The position numbers were made by a program, and so were the translations under genes. The notes under the pieces were generated by a model. The model did not search any database and was not told the origin of the DNA. It worked only from the letters and a program-made list of their open reading frames with translations. Source: CAZRRV01 sp964602735 (GTDB lineage: Bacteria > Bacillota > Clostridia > Oscillospirales > Acutalibacteraceae). Taken from it: a stretch of 51,439 nucleotides of DNA. The stretch covers positions 1 through 51,439 of the forward strand of contig CAZRRV010000006.1 of assembly GCA_964602735.1 (NCBI GenBank), written 5' to 3'. Of the stretch, positions 17,479 through 26,514 are shown one piece after another. The first letter of the stretch is position 1; each line of letters starts with the position of its first letter.

Positions 17479-17505
17479 AAACCATACCGTTTCGGAGGAA
17501 TTATA

Positions 17506-18213
17506 TTGACACATTATTTTATCGACGGTGAAAATGTAGGGATGAGATTCACCGATATTGTCAAACGGCTCGGCTCCGGCGATGAAATCCTGTTTTTCTA
17601 CACCGAGAACAATCAAAATACGGGCATTCCGGTTTCCGTTATCGACGAAATTACCCGCAAAGACGCGACGTTCAAAGCCGTCCGCTGTTTCGCCGGCTCC
17701 AACGCGCTTGATTTCCAGCTTGTATCGTATCTGGGATATGCCGCCGCGAAATCATCCGGCGATGTTTTTATCATCTGTTCCGACGACGGCGGCTACGACC
17801 CCGTCGTTCAATTCTGGAAAGAGCGCGGTCTGCCGGTATCGCGCGTTTCTTCGGAAGGGCACGAGGCAAAAGACGAAAAGCCGGTCAAACAGCGCCGGAA
17901 ACGTACGGCGCCGCACCCCGCCGCTCCCGAACCCGCGCCCCCGACGGCGGGCAGAAGCGACTGCCTTAAAACATACTCCCAGAAACTGCTCGACCGCGGC
18001 ATCGACGAAAAATATGTTCCCCATATCGCCGGGGTTATTTACCGCGGGATAACACTGCCGAAGAAAGGGCGCAATCTGCGCATACAAACTCAAATCCGCA
18101 AAATATGCGGGAAAGAGCACGCCACCGATATCTTCACCCTGACGAAACCCGTTATCGAGCAGATCGACAGGGAAGGTCCTCTTCCCGTAGCTCAGACACA
18201 GCAGAAACAATAA
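17506..18213 (+). CDS. PIN/NYN-like domain protein
   Basis: A 235-residue protein. Residues 1-120 look like a PIN-like nuclease fold, with the acidic motifs FIDGENV, NALDFQ and CSDDGGYD placed where metal-binding aspartates are expected. A basic, Pro/Ala-rich linker (about 122-148) leads to a C-terminal helical region (150-225). The start is a TTG at 17506 with GGAGG 8 bases upstream; no ATG or GTG fits. It probably shares the promoter of the YfbR-like gene, which hints at a nucleic acid or nucleotide role. Activity is not proven by these motifs. Confidence 0.8.
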   Translation: MTHYFIDGENVGMRFTDIVKRLGSGDEILFFYTENNQNTGIPVSVIDEITRKDATFKAVRCFAGSNALDFQLVSYLGYAAAKSSGDVFIICSDDGGYDPVVQFWKERGLPVSRVSSEGHEAKDEKPVKQRRKRTAPHPAAPEPAPPTAGRSDCLKTYSQKLLDRGIDEKYVPHIAGVIYRGITLPKKGRNLRIQTQIRKICGKEHATDIFTLTKPVIEQIDREGPLPVAQTQQKQ

Positions 18214-18260
18214 CCGCTCCGCGGGCGGGAAAAACTCACAGGCTTCACGCCGCGGACGGG

Positions 18261-19262
18261 TCACGCCTCCCGGTGAGACGCGTATCTCTCCGCTCCCGCC
18301 TCAAGCGATCCCCTGATTTTTTCCCGAAGGGTCTCCGGCGCCGTAACTTCCACATAATTTATATACTGCAACGCCCAGTGCTCGGTCGCGTTCGGACTTG
18401 CCACAACCGAAACATTCACCCTCTGCCCGTTATCGGGGATTCCCGCTATGTTGATGTCGATGCCGAACCAGTCGATGATTTGATCGATTATCCGTATATC
18501 GGCGGTAAAATCAATTCGCTGCGGCTCGTCGGAATACATATACGGCATCGATGATGCGAGTTTTTTATAATCGATTCCGTTTTTATATCCCGGTATTGTC
18601 CGCAATTCGGTAGCTTTTTCTTCGGTAAGCCGCATATTTGTTATACGGTCGAAACGGTGAAACACCATATTGCCCCAGTATTCGCTGTATGCCATAAGAT
18701 AATACCGCTGATTGTGCAGGATCATTTGATAAGGGCTCACCGTCTGGCGAGACGATTTGTGAAGCTTTTTGTCAACCCCGATTTTATTGTAATCATAGCA
18801 TACGCGCAGATTCTGTTCGATAGCCGTGTCGATAAGTTCGATATTGAAAAACAAAGCCCGGTTATCCGTTTTACCCCAATCGTTTACCGAATATATATTT
18901 TTAACATGGGAGCGGAAATACCGGTTGGAAAGCCCGCACAGGCGGTTTATAAGATCCTCCGAGTGCCGCGCGCTGATATATTTGCTGCATAGGACACCGT
19001 CGATAAGCAGTTTAAGCTCGGAATCCTCAAATTCCCGCGCCGCGAGGTAACTGCCGGACCGCACCGATTCGATTTCGGCTCCGGCCTCCTTCAAAAGCGA
19101 AATGTTCCGGCTGATTGCTTTCCGCTCGATAACAATCCCGTAATTTTGTTCCAGCAGCTTCGCAATGTCTTCCTGCGTAAGCGGGTGATCGTAATCGCTG
19201 TACTCTTTCAGTATCTGCCAGATGCGTATCAGCGCCATTTTTTTCGGCTCGAAATTTTCCAC
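18261..19262 (-). CDS. WYL-domain transcriptional regulator
   Basis: A 333-residue protein with an N-terminal winged helix-turn-helix (about 8-65, including LTQEDIAKLL) and a WYL ligand-sensing domain (about 140-230, with YLMAYSEYWGN and FRFDRI-like residues). Such proteins bind DNA in response to nucleic acid or small ligands. The GTG at 19262 has GGAG 8 bases upstream. A strong leftward promoter lies at 19332-19359, about 60 bp from the promoter of the divergent flavin reductase-like gene, which is a likely target. Confidence 0.88.
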   Translation of the reverse strand: MENFEPKKMALIRIWQILKEYSDYDHPLTQEDIAKLLEQNYGIVIERKAISRNISLLKEAGAEIESVRSGSYLAAREFEDSELKLLIDGVLCSKYISARHSEDLINRLCGLSNRYFRSHVKNIYSVNDWGKTDNRALFFNIELIDTAIEQNLRVCYDYNKIGVDKKLHKSSRQTVSPYQMILHNQRYYLMAYSEYWGNMVFHRFDRITNMRLTEEKATELRTIPGYKNGIDYKKLASSMPYMYSDEPQRIDFTADIRIIDQIIDWFGIDINIAGIPDNGQRVNVSVVASPNATEHWALQYINYVEVTAPETLREKIRGSLEAGAERYASHREA

Positions 19263-19331
19263 CGCTTACACTCCTTCGCGAACGTCGCGAATATTCTCCC
19301 GCCCGATGATTTTCTTTTGTTTTTCAACTGC

Positions 19332-19359
19332 ATTATAACATAATTTTCCCCCGTGTCAA
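19332..19359 (-). promoter_or_regulatory. promoter of the WYL regulator gene
   Basis: On the reverse strand a perfect TTGACA is followed after 16 bases by a perfect TATAAT, about 70 bases before the GTG start. Confidence 0.85.
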
Positions 19360-19383
19360 CACCGCGCAACCGCAAAACGGGGC

Positions 19384-19412
19384 TTGAAAACCGGCGGGCA
19401 CTGTTTTATAAT
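19384..19412 (+). promoter_or_regulatory. promoter of the flavin reductase-like gene
   Basis: TTGAAA (19384-19389) and TATAAT (19407-19412) are 17 bases apart, 48 bases ahead of the ATG. It is divergent from the WYL promoter, with only 24 bases between their -35 boxes. Confidence 0.85.
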
Positions 19413-19460
19413 TTCACTTGCGGTACACCGTATCGCGCAATAAAAGGAAGGAGCTTGAAA

Positions 19461-20036
19461 ATGAAGAAAGATTTCGGAGTACAGCCGTTTCTGTTCCCCA
19501 TGCCGGCGTTTATGATCGGCACTTACAACGACGACGGCACGGTCGACGAAATGATGATGGCGTGGGGCGGAATATGCGCCGAAAATATGGTGGCACTTAA
19601 TTTAAGCGCCGACCATAAAACCGTAGCCAATCTTCGCCGCACCGGCGCGTTTACCCTCGCGGTTCCCGGCGCCGACACGATAGCCGAATCGGATTATCTC
19701 GGCATCGCCTCCGCCAACGACACGGCAGATAAATTCGAGCGCACCGGTCTGCATGCTTATAAAAGCGATAAGGTCAACGCGCCCGTTGTCGAGGAATATC
19801 CCGTTACGCTCGAATGCACCGTCGAACGTATGGAAGACGAACCCTACGGTCTGCGGGTGCTGGGCAGGATAGTGAATGTTCTCGCCGACGAAAGCGTGCT
19901 CGACGAAAAAGGCAATATCGACGCCGGGAAGCTTAACACCTTCCTCTTCGATCAGATGCGCAACGGCTATTACGCCGTCGGCGAAAAAATCGGTCAGGCA
20001 TGGCAAAGCGGTCTGCCGTATATGAAGGAAAAATAA
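19461..20036 (+). CDS. flavin reductase-like (FMN split-barrel) protein
   Basis: A 191-residue protein of the flavoredoxin/flavin reductase group. Visible features are the N-terminal PAFMIGTYNDDGTVDEMMMA strand pair, LNLSADHKTVANLRRTG, and SDYLGIASANDTADKF, which are typical of the FMN-binding split barrel. Members bind FMN and act in electron transfer or as flavin reductases; the partner cannot be told here. The ATG at 19461 has GGAAGGAG 7-8 bases upstream. The frame is open further upstream but that DNA is promoter. A hairpin at 20080-20115 follows. Confidence 0.88.
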   Translation: MKKDFGVQPFLFPMPAFMIGTYNDDGTVDEMMMAWGGICAENMVALNLSADHKTVANLRRTGAFTLAVPGADTIAESDYLGIASANDTADKFERTGLHAYKSDKVNAPVVEEYPVTLECTVERMEDEPYGLRVLGRIVNVLADESVLDEKGNIDAGKLNTFLFDQMRNGYYAVGEKIGQAWQSGLPYMKEK

Positions 20037-20079
20037 AATAATTTCTTCCGTGACGGCAGTCGCGGCCCGAATCCCGTTA

Positions 20080-20115
20080 AATTTTCGCCGTCCGCACTCC
20101 CGGGCGGCGAAAATT
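20080..20115 (+). terminator. hairpin after the flavin reductase-like gene
   Basis: An 11-bp stem AATTTTCGCCG (20080-20090) with CGGCGAAAATT (20105-20115) lies 44 bases past the stop. No long T run follows, so termination efficiency is uncertain. Confidence 0.55.
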
Positions 20116-20137
20116 CGGCTTTCGGATAAAATGGGTA

Positions 20138-20166
20138 TTGAAAAACCCCGAAAAATCGTGTAAAAT
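20138..20166 (+). promoter_or_regulatory. promoter of the aminotransferase gene
   Basis: TTGAAA (20138-20143) and TAAAAT (20161-20166) are separated by 17 bases, 37 bases before the TTG start at 20204. Confidence 0.75.
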
Positions 20167-20203
20167 AAATTGTCTGTAAGTATTTTGCCGGGGGTGTTCT
20201 GCT

Positions 20204-21481
20204 TTGAAATATACCGCGATGAGCGACGCCGAACTTGAAAACGAGCTGGCTGCGGTAAAGAAGCTGTACGCGGAAATGCGCGGGAAAGGGCTTAAACTCG
20301 ATATGTCGCGGGGAAAACCCTCCCCCGAACAGCTCGATTTAAGCAACGGGCTTTTCCGGGCGATAAACCCCGACAACGGCTTTATTTCCGACAGCGGAAC
20401 CGATACCCGCAATTACGGCGGTATCGACGGATTGCCCGAAATAAAAAAACTGTTCGGCGAAATTCTCGGCGTAGACCCGGATCTCGTTATAGCCGGGGGC
20501 TGTTCCTCGCTTAATTTGATGTTTGACGCGGTGGCGCAGGGCATGTATAAAGGCTACGGCGGAGAAAAACCGTGGCTTTTGCAGATGCCGGTAAAGTTTT
20601 TATGCCCCGTTCCGGGGTACGACCGCCATTTTGCCATCTGCGAATATCTGGACATAGAGATGATACCCGTCCGAATGGACGACCGGGGCCCCGTAATTTC
20701 CGAGGTTGAGAATCTGATAAAAGATCCGTCGGTCAAGGGAATGTGGTGTGTCCCGAAGTTTTCAAACCCCGGAGGAATCGTGTATTCCGACGATGTTGTG
20801 GAAGCGCTCGCAAATTTGAAGCCGGCTGCTCCCGATTTCAAGATATTCTGGGACAATGCCTACGCCGTTCATCTCCTTTACGACCGCGATTTTCCGCTCC
20901 GCAATATTTTCGAATGCGCGAAAACCGCCGGAACCGAAAATATGATTATCGAATTTACCTCAACATCGAAGATTACTTTCGCGGGGGCGGGGGTAGCCGC
21001 CATGGCGTCGGGGGAGAAAACCGCGAATGAATTGAAACGTCGGCTTTCTTTTCAAACCATCGGGCCCGACAAAACAAATCATCTGCGCCACGCGCGGGCG
21101 CTGCCCGATACGGCGGCAGTCGAAGCGCAGATGGCGCGCCACGCGAAAATTCTGGCGCCTAAATTCGAAACGGTGGAATCGGGGCTTGCGGCGGAGCTTG
21201 ACGGGCTGGGCATCGCCCGCTGGAACAAACCCGCAGGCGGATATTTTATTTCACTGTTCGTTTTGCCCGGGTGTGCCCGCAGGGTTGTGGAACTCTGCCG
21301 CGACGCGGGGCTTGTGCTGACCTCCGCCGGAGCCGCGTACCCCTACGGCAACGACCCCGACGACAGCAACATCCGCATTGCGCCGAGTTTCCCCTCGATC
21401 GACGAACTGCATACGGCCACCCGTCTGCTCGCCGTCTGTATTAAATACGCCGCGGCGGAAAAACTTTGCGACAGGCGGTAA
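20204..21481 (+). CDS. class I aminotransferase, aspartate aminotransferase subgroup Ic type
   Basis: A 425-residue PLP enzyme. The opening LDMSRGKPSPEQLDLS, followed by RNYGGIDGLPEIKKLF, is characteristic of the AspT-type subgroup that differs from ordinary AspC. The PLP lysine is in TSTSKITFAGAG and the substrate arginine in SNIRIAPSFPS near the C-terminus. It probably transfers the amino group between aspartate or a related amino acid and 2-oxoglutarate. The TTG at 20204 has GGGGGTG 7 bases upstream; an ATG five codons later is a possible alternative. It has its own promoter. Confidence 0.9.
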   Translation: MKYTAMSDAELENELAAVKKLYAEMRGKGLKLDMSRGKPSPEQLDLSNGLFRAINPDNGFISDSGTDTRNYGGIDGLPEIKKLFGEILGVDPDLVIAGGCSSLNLMFDAVAQGMYKGYGGEKPWLLQMPVKFLCPVPGYDRHFAICEYLDIEMIPVRMDDRGPVISEVENLIKDPSVKGMWCVPKFSNPGGIVYSDDVVEALANLKPAAPDFKIFWDNAYAVHLLYDRDFPLRNIFECAKTAGTENMIIEFTSTSKITFAGAGVAAMASGEKTANELKRRLSFQTIGPDKTNHLRHARALPDTAAVEAQMARHAKILAPKFETVESGLAAELDGLGIARWNKPAGGYFISLFVLPGCARRVVELCRDAGLVLTSAGAAYPYGNDPDDSNIRIAPSFPSIDELHTATRLLAVCIKYAAAEKLCDRR

Positions 21482-21575
21482 AAATTATAACCGTTCCCGG
21501 GATTCCCGCTTTCCCGCTTGTTTGCGGTGAAAGTTTTCCCGTTCCAACTTAACCAATAAAACGGAGGTTATGCCG

Positions 21576-22955
21576 ATGAAAAAGCGTGTTGGCAAGCCGG
21601 TGTTTATCATAGTGTTTCTGATTATAGCCGCTTTTACTTATGTTTCGTTTTTCGGTATTTCCGACTATTACGGAGACACAAAGCTTACCTATATCAAAGG
21701 CGCGGAGGATATACGGTGGGGTATTGATATTCGAGGCGGCGTTGAGGCTATTTTCTCTCCCGACATTACGGAAAAGAAAATAACGAAAAACAATATGGAT
21801 TCCGCGAAAGCGATTATCGAAACGCGACTTGTGAACCGCAACATCACCGATTACGAGGTTTACACCGATTACGACAACCACCAGATTATCGTGCGGTTCC
21901 CGTGGCAGTCGGACGAGGAGGATTTCGATCCGAACGAGGCGGTAGCGGAACTCGGCGAAACAGCCGTCCTGCGTTTCTGCGAGGGTACCGACAATACCAC
22001 CGTGGTGCTTGAAGGCGCCGATGATATAAAAAGCGCAAGCCCCACCGTGAATCAGGAAAGCGGGGAATACGTTGTCGCGCTTAAACTTACATCGAGCGGC
22101 ACAACCAAATTCGCCGAGGCTACACAGCGGCTCATAGGTCAGACGATTTCCATCTGGATGGACGACAACTGCATTTCCGCCCCCACGGTAAACGACACCA
22201 TAGCCAACGGGGAGGCAATTATTACCGGCGATTTCGACGAAAACAGCGCCAAAGAGCTTGCCGACCAGATTAACGCCGGCTCGCTGCCGTTCGCGCTTTC
22301 GGTCGACGACTCGAAACTTCAGATCGTAAGCCCCACGCTCGGAGCCGAAGCTTTGAAAATAATGCTGATAGCGAGCGTAACGGCGTTCGCGGCGGTATGT
22401 CTGCTTATGATACTGAAATACCGTCTGCCCGGCGTAATAGCCTGTATAGCGCTCGCGGGGCAGATTGCCGGCATTATAGCTTTCACATCCGGATTCTTCC
22501 CGAATGTAAACAGCTTTACGATGACTATCCCCGGTATCGCCGGAATGGTTCTTTCGATCGGCATGGGGGTCGACGCGAATGTAATCACCGCAGAACGCAT
22601 TAAGGAGGAATTCCGCAAAGGCAAAACAATCGACGGCGCCATCGACGCCGGATATTCCGAAGCGTGGTCGTCGATATTCGACGGCAACATAACCGTCGCA
22701 ATAGTCGCGGTGGTGTTGATGGGCGCGTTCGGAACACCGGGCAGTTTCCTCTACACCGTGTTCTCGCCGATTATGCGCCTGTTCGGAACTTCGGTAACCG
22801 GTTCGATTTTCTCGTTCGGCTATTCGCTGTTAATCGGGGTTCTTTTCAACATGATTATGGGAGTTACCGCCTCGCGGCTTATGACCAAGAGCATCTCCCG
22901 CTACAAGTTCCTGCGTAAACCCTGGCTGTTCGGAGGTGCTAAAGATGTTCGGTAA
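21576..22955 (+). CDS. secD: protein translocase subunit SecD
   Basis: A 459-residue membrane protein of the SecDF complex that helps pull exported proteins across the membrane using the ion gradient. It has one N-terminal helix, a large extracytoplasmic P1 domain (WGIDIRGGVEAIF is the D1 motif), and five C-terminal helices with the GMGVDANVITAERIKEE motif. Length is normal for Clostridia and shorter than in enterobacteria. The ATG at 21576 is 8 bases past GGAGG; an ATG six bases earlier is too close to that site. It overlaps secF by 11 bases. Confidence 0.95.
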   Translation: MKKRVGKPVFIIVFLIIAAFTYVSFFGISDYYGDTKLTYIKGAEDIRWGIDIRGGVEAIFSPDITEKKITKNNMDSAKAIIETRLVNRNITDYEVYTDYDNHQIIVRFPWQSDEEDFDPNEAVAELGETAVLRFCEGTDNTTVVLEGADDIKSASPTVNQESGEYVVALKLTSSGTTKFAEATQRLIGQTISIWMDDNCISAPTVNDTIANGEAIITGDFDENSAKELADQINAGSLPFALSVDDSKLQIVSPTLGAEALKIMLIASVTAFAAVCLLMILKYRLPGVIACIALAGQIAGIIAFTSGFFPNVNSFTMTIPGIAGMVLSIGMGVDANVITAERIKEEFRKGKTIDGAIDAGYSEAWSSIFDGNITVAIVAVVLMGAFGTPGSFLYTVFSPIMRLFGTSVTGSIFSFGYSLLIGVLFNMIMGVTASRLMTKSISRYKFLRKPWLFGGAKDVR

Positions 22956-24147
22956 GAAAAAAATCGAAAACGGCGCCCCGGTGCAAAAGAAAAAGTTCAG
23001 CTATACGGGTTTTCTGAAAAAATGCCTTATTATCTCCGGCTCGATCATGCTCGTAGGGCTTCTGGTCGCCTGTATATGGGGGGTTCGGCTCGACATCAAC
23101 TTTAAGGGCGGCAGCCGCTACACATTTTCCTACAAAGGGAATATTTCTTCCGACAAAGCGGAATCGGTGCTGAGGAAAGCGCTCGGCGTCCCCGTCGACA
23201 TTACCGAAAGCCGCGATTATTCCGGCAGTTCCGCAAAGCTTGTGGTAACCGTAAACGGCGGAGATATCGATAAAATCGACATTTCCGACAGTTCCGCAAC
23301 ATCTTCAACCGCAAGCGCATCGTCCGCCGTATCCTCATCCGCATCGTCCTCCTCAACTTCTTCGACAGCCTCGCAGACTTCGTCGACGGCGTCGGGTTCG
23401 TCGTCGGAAGCCGCCTCGTCGGAACCATCCGACAGCGCCGAAAAATCCGAACCGGCGATTTCGGGGGTGGAAGGCGCCATGCTGACCGCGCTTAAAGCCG
23501 CGTTCCCGAAGAACGACGTTGAGTTCGGCGACTCAAACACCGTAAGTCCCACAATGGCGGCAAGGTTCTTCGGCAAATGTTTCGCGGCTCTGGTTATCGC
23601 GTCGGTGTTGCTGCTTATTTACATCGCGTTTCGTTTCCGCAATATCGGCGGGTTTTCGGCGGGCGTTATGTCTCTGATCGCACTGGTTCACGATTTGCTT
23701 ATCGCCTTCATCGCCTGCATAATTTTTCGATTGGAAATCGATATGAACTTTATCGCGGTAGTCCTTACGATACTCGGCTACTCGCTTAACGACACTATCG
23801 TGGTTTACGACCGTATACGCGAAAACCGCAAACTGTACCCGCAAAAATCTCTGCGCGAGCTTGCCGACGAAAGTCTGTTGCAGGTGACGAACCGCACCAT
23901 AACAACATCCGTCGCCACCTTTATTGCGGTTATGGCGATACTCGTTGTCTGCGAGCTTAACGGCCTTACCACTCTCCGTACATTCACGATTCCTATGGCG
24001 TTCGGTATCATATCGGGTTCGTATTCTTCGCTTTGCCTCGCAGCGCCGCTGTGGGTAAAGTGGAACGAATACCGGGAAAAGCATCCGCGAAAGAAAAAAG
24101 ACAGGAAGCGGAAAGCAAACGCCGGCAAACCCAAAACGGCGAATTAA
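22945..24147 (+). CDS. secF: protein translocase subunit SecF with Ser-rich insertion
   Basis: A 400-residue partner of SecD. The first helix is followed by LDINFKGGSRYTF (D1-like), and the C-terminal five helices carry the SLNDTIVVYDRIREN motif. Between residues about 114 and 170, inside the extracytoplasmic domain, lies a run made almost wholly of Ser, Ala, Thr and acidic residues, which is absent from ordinary SecF. The ATG at 22945 is 8 bases past GGAGG; a GTG at 22936 overlaps the binding site. Overlap with secD suggests coupled translation and equal amounts. A strong terminator follows. Confidence 0.95.
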   Translation: MFGKKKIENGAPVQKKKFSYTGFLKKCLIISGSIMLVGLLVACIWGVRLDINFKGGSRYTFSYKGNISSDKAESVLRKALGVPVDITESRDYSGSSAKLVVTVNGGDIDKIDISDSSATSSTASASSAVSSSASSSSTSSTASQTSSTASGSSSEAASSEPSDSAEKSEPAISGVEGAMLTALKAAFPKNDVEFGDSNTVSPTMAARFFGKCFAALVIASVLLLIYIAFRFRNIGGFSAGVMSLIALVHDLLIAFIACIIFRLEIDMNFIAVVLTILGYSLNDTIVVYDRIRENRKLYPQKSLRELADESLLQVTNRTITTSVATFIAVMAILVVCELNGLTTLRTFTIPMAFGIISGSYSSLCLAAPLWVKWNEYREKHPRKKKDRKRKANAGKPKTAN

Positions 24148-24156
24148 CCCTTTATA

Positions 24157-24194
24157 TTTCGGCCGCGCGGTGCCGCGGTGCCGCGCGGCCGAAA
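24157..24194 (+). terminator. terminator of secDF
   Basis: A 14-bp stem, TTTCGGCCGCGCGG (24157-24170) with CCGCGCGGCCGAAA (24181-24194), closes a 10-base loop 9 bases after the secF stop. It is very stable but not followed by a clear T run. Confidence 0.75.
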
Positions 24195-24208
24195 CCCAAA
24201 TATTTATG

Positions 24209-24237
24209 TTGACTTTTCTCCCGCCCGGTGCTAAAAT
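24209..24237 (+). promoter_or_regulatory. promoter of tRNA-Pro
   Basis: TTGACT (24209-24214) and TAAAAT (24232-24237) are 17 bases apart, 38 bases ahead of the tRNA. Confidence 0.75.
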
Positions 24238-24275
24238 CAAGTGGCGGAAAAGAGCATAAACGGGCGTTGCTTTTA

Positions 24276-24351
24276 TCCGGGTGTGGCTCAGTTTGGTAGA
24301 GCGCTTGAATGGGGTTCAAGAGGCCGCTGGTTCGACTCCAGTCACTCGGAC
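24276..24351 (+). tRNA. tRNA-Pro (GGG anticodon)
   Basis: Cloverleaf with acceptor arms TCCGGGT / ACTCGGA, anticodon stem CTTGA / TCAAG around the loop ATGGGGT (anticodon GGG), and a GGTTCGACTCC T-loop. CCA is not encoded. A GCCCCG / CGGGGC hairpin (24358-24385) follows and may end the transcript. From there to 24480 I see no gene. Confidence 0.95.
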
Positions 24352-24357
24352 CGTTAT

Positions 24358-24385
24358 GCCCCGGCGCGTAATCCGCGTTCGGGGC
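24358..24385 (+). terminator. hairpin after tRNA-Pro
   Basis: A 6-bp outer stem GCCCCG / CGGGGC with an inner GCG/CGC pairing starts 7 bases after the tRNA and is followed by TTATAT. It is a plausible weak terminator. Confidence 0.5.
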
Positions 24386-24491
24386 TTATATCGTAATTAA
24401 AGCCGCTTTTTCCGCGTCGCGGTTTGCGCTGCGCCGGCAACGCGGATACGGCGGCGAAGCTTTCGGGAAAGTTGAACACGGGGAGTTTTAT

Positions 24492-25454
24492 ATGCCGTTA
24501 AATCGCAAAGGAATCATCGTACACCCCGAAGAACTGCGGGAACCCTGGTTGCGCGAAATGAAAAAATGCGGGCTTAATCTTTTGGGTCTGCATCCGGTAG
24601 GCGGATCGAAAGCCGTTGATTCGCTGTCGGTCGCGATCGACACCCGGCCGCTCCCGGAAATGCGAAAACTTCTGCAAACCGCCGACCTGCTTGGCATCGC
24701 CGTGGAGTACGAGGCTCACGCGGCGAACTGGCTTGTTCCGCGTCATTTGTTTTCGGTTCATCCCGAATGGTTCCGTATGAATGAAAACGGCGAACGCACC
24801 GACGACCATAATTTCTGCGTTTCGAATAAAGACGTTCTCGATTATCTCTCCGAGCGCGCGGGGCTGCTGGCATCGCTGCTCCCCTCCACTACGGGAGATT
24901 ATATGTTCTGGCTAGAAGATATAAAAAGCGTGAAATGCCACTGTCCCGAATGCGAAAAACTTTCCTGTTCCGATCAGCAGCTTATTGCCGCAAACGCGAT
25001 GCTGCGCGGGATCCGGCGCGCCGATCCGAAAGCCAATCTCTGCTTTCTGGCGTATCATTCAACAATGGAAGTTCCGACAAAAGCTGACCCCGAACCCGGA
25101 ATATTCCTGGAATACGCCCCGATACACAGAGACTGTCACAAACCGCTTAACGACCCCGACAGTGATAAAAACCGCGCCGAAACCGCGACACTCAAAGATC
25201 TTATCTCGTTTTTCGGGCAGAAAAATTCCCGCGCCCTCGATTACTGGATGGACAATTCGCTGTTTTCTCACTGGACGAAACCGCCTGCAAAGTTTGAACT
25301 GGACGAAGAGGTTCTGCGCCGCGACGCGGAGTTTTACGAAAATACGGGCTTTGAAACTGTAACATCGTTCGGCTGTTATCTCGGCGAAGATTACAAGGCG
25401 CTTTACGGCAATCCCCCGCTCGCGAGATACGGCGAAATTTTAAGCGGAATTTAA
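24492..25454 (+). CDS. DUF4838-like protein, tandem copy 1
   Basis: A 320-residue soluble protein without a signal peptide. It matches the core of DUF4838 (a TIM-barrel fold related to glycoside hydrolases): HPEWFRMNENGERTDDHNFC, CVSNKDVLDYL, then a Cys pair (CHCPECEKLS) and LEYAPIHRDCHKPL. The substrate is unknown; an enzyme acting on carbohydrate is a family-based inference. GGGGAG is 6 bases before the ATG. A second copy of the same length follows 36 bases downstream. Parts of the two are nearly identical at DNA level, so they derive from a duplication. Confidence 0.82.
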   Translation: MPLNRKGIIVHPEELREPWLREMKKCGLNLLGLHPVGGSKAVDSLSVAIDTRPLPEMRKLLQTADLLGIAVEYEAHAANWLVPRHLFSVHPEWFRMNENGERTDDHNFCVSNKDVLDYLSERAGLLASLLPSTTGDYMFWLEDIKSVKCHCPECEKLSCSDQQLIAANAMLRGIRRADPKANLCFLAYHSTMEVPTKADPEPGIFLEYAPIHRDCHKPLNDPDSDKNRAETATLKDLISFFGQKNSRALDYWMDNSLFSHWTKPPAKFELDEEVLRRDAEFYENTGFETVTSFGCYLGEDYKALYGNPPLARYGEILSGI

Positions 25455-25490
25455 GGCGATCCCGTATCGCCTGAAAATGGAGGAGTTGTT

Positions 25491-26453
25491 ATGTCAATAA
25501 AAAACAAAGGCCTTATTATCACCCTCGACGAACTCTCCGACGAGTGGCTCGACGAAATGAGCGGCACCGGATTAAATCTGCTCGGAATTTCACTGGACGC
25601 CGGCGGAACCGTTGAGGAAACGATGCGTTCCTCGATGGAATTGCGAATGTTGCCGGAATACAAAAAATATATCTCCTCCGCGAGAAAACGCGGGCTCCGG
25701 GTGGAATACGAGGGTCATGTAATTAACGCGATGATTCCCCGCCGGCTGTTTTCGGTTCATTCCGAATGGTTCCGTATGGACGAAAACGGCGAGCGCACCG
25801 ATGACCATAATTTCTGCGTTTCGAATAAAGACGCTCTCGATTATCTCAGCGACCGTGCGGAGTTTATACCGGCGCTCACGCCGTCGGATACCGGCAATTA
25901 TATGCTGTGGCTCGACGATGTAAGGAAAGCCCCGTGTTACTGTCCCGAATGCCGCAAACTTTCCGGCTCGGATCAGCAGCTTATTGCCGCGAACGCGATG
26001 CTGCGCGGAATCCGGCGCACCGACCCTAAAGCCAATCTCTGTTTTCTGGCATACAATTCCACAATGGAGGTTCCGACAAAAGTTGAGCCCGAAAACGGAA
26101 TATTCCTGGAATACGCCCCGATACACAGAGACTGCCACAAACCGCTTAACGACCCCGACAGTGATAAAAACCGCGCCGAAACCGCGACATTGCGTGACCT
26201 TGTATCGTTTTTCGGCACAAAAAACGCCCGCGCCCTCGATTACTGGATGGACAATTCGCTGTTCTCCCACTGGACAAAACCGCCGGTGAAATTCGAGCTT
26301 GATGAAGAAGTCCTGCGGCGGGATGTGCATTTTTACAACGAACTCGGCTTCGAAGCAATTACCTCCTACGCCGTTTATTTGGGCGCCGATTATCGCGAAC
26401 TTTACGGCGATGTTCACCTTACGAGATACGGCGAAATTTTAAGCGAGGTTTAA
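25491..26453 (+). CDS. DUF4838-like protein, tandem copy 2
   Basis: Also 320 residues and colinear with copy 1, offset by 999 bases. Residues about 85-285 are nearly identical to copy 1, for example FCVSNKD, GSDQQLIAANAMLRGIRR and APIHRDCHKPLNDPDSDKN. The first 80 residues and the last 35 have diverged clearly. The Cys pair is kept (CYCPECRKLS). GGAGGAG is 6 bases before the ATG. The uneven divergence suggests partial gene conversion or separate selection on the ends. The pair lies just upstream of the MBOAT and SGNH genes and may act on the same glycan. Confidence 0.82.
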   Translation: MSIKNKGLIITLDELSDEWLDEMSGTGLNLLGISLDAGGTVEETMRSSMELRMLPEYKKYISSARKRGLRVEYEGHVINAMIPRRLFSVHSEWFRMDENGERTDDHNFCVSNKDALDYLSDRAEFIPALTPSDTGNYMLWLDDVRKAPCYCPECRKLSGSDQQLIAANAMLRGIRRTDPKANLCFLAYNSTMEVPTKVEPENGIFLEYAPIHRDCHKPLNDPDSDKNRAETATLRDLVSFFGTKNARALDYWMDNSLFSHWTKPPVKFELDEEVLRRDVHFYNELGFEAITSYAVYLGADYRELYGDVHLTRYGEILSEV

Positions 26454-26514
26454 GTTACGGATTGTGCCGTTATACCGTATATGTTTTAATTTCAGGGTGT
26501 AAAACCGATTTGTG

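Noticed and set aside
24160..24190. Possible third cloverleaf-like element after secF
   Set aside because: It is a single long hairpin without enclosed side hairpins, so it fits an ordinary terminator better.
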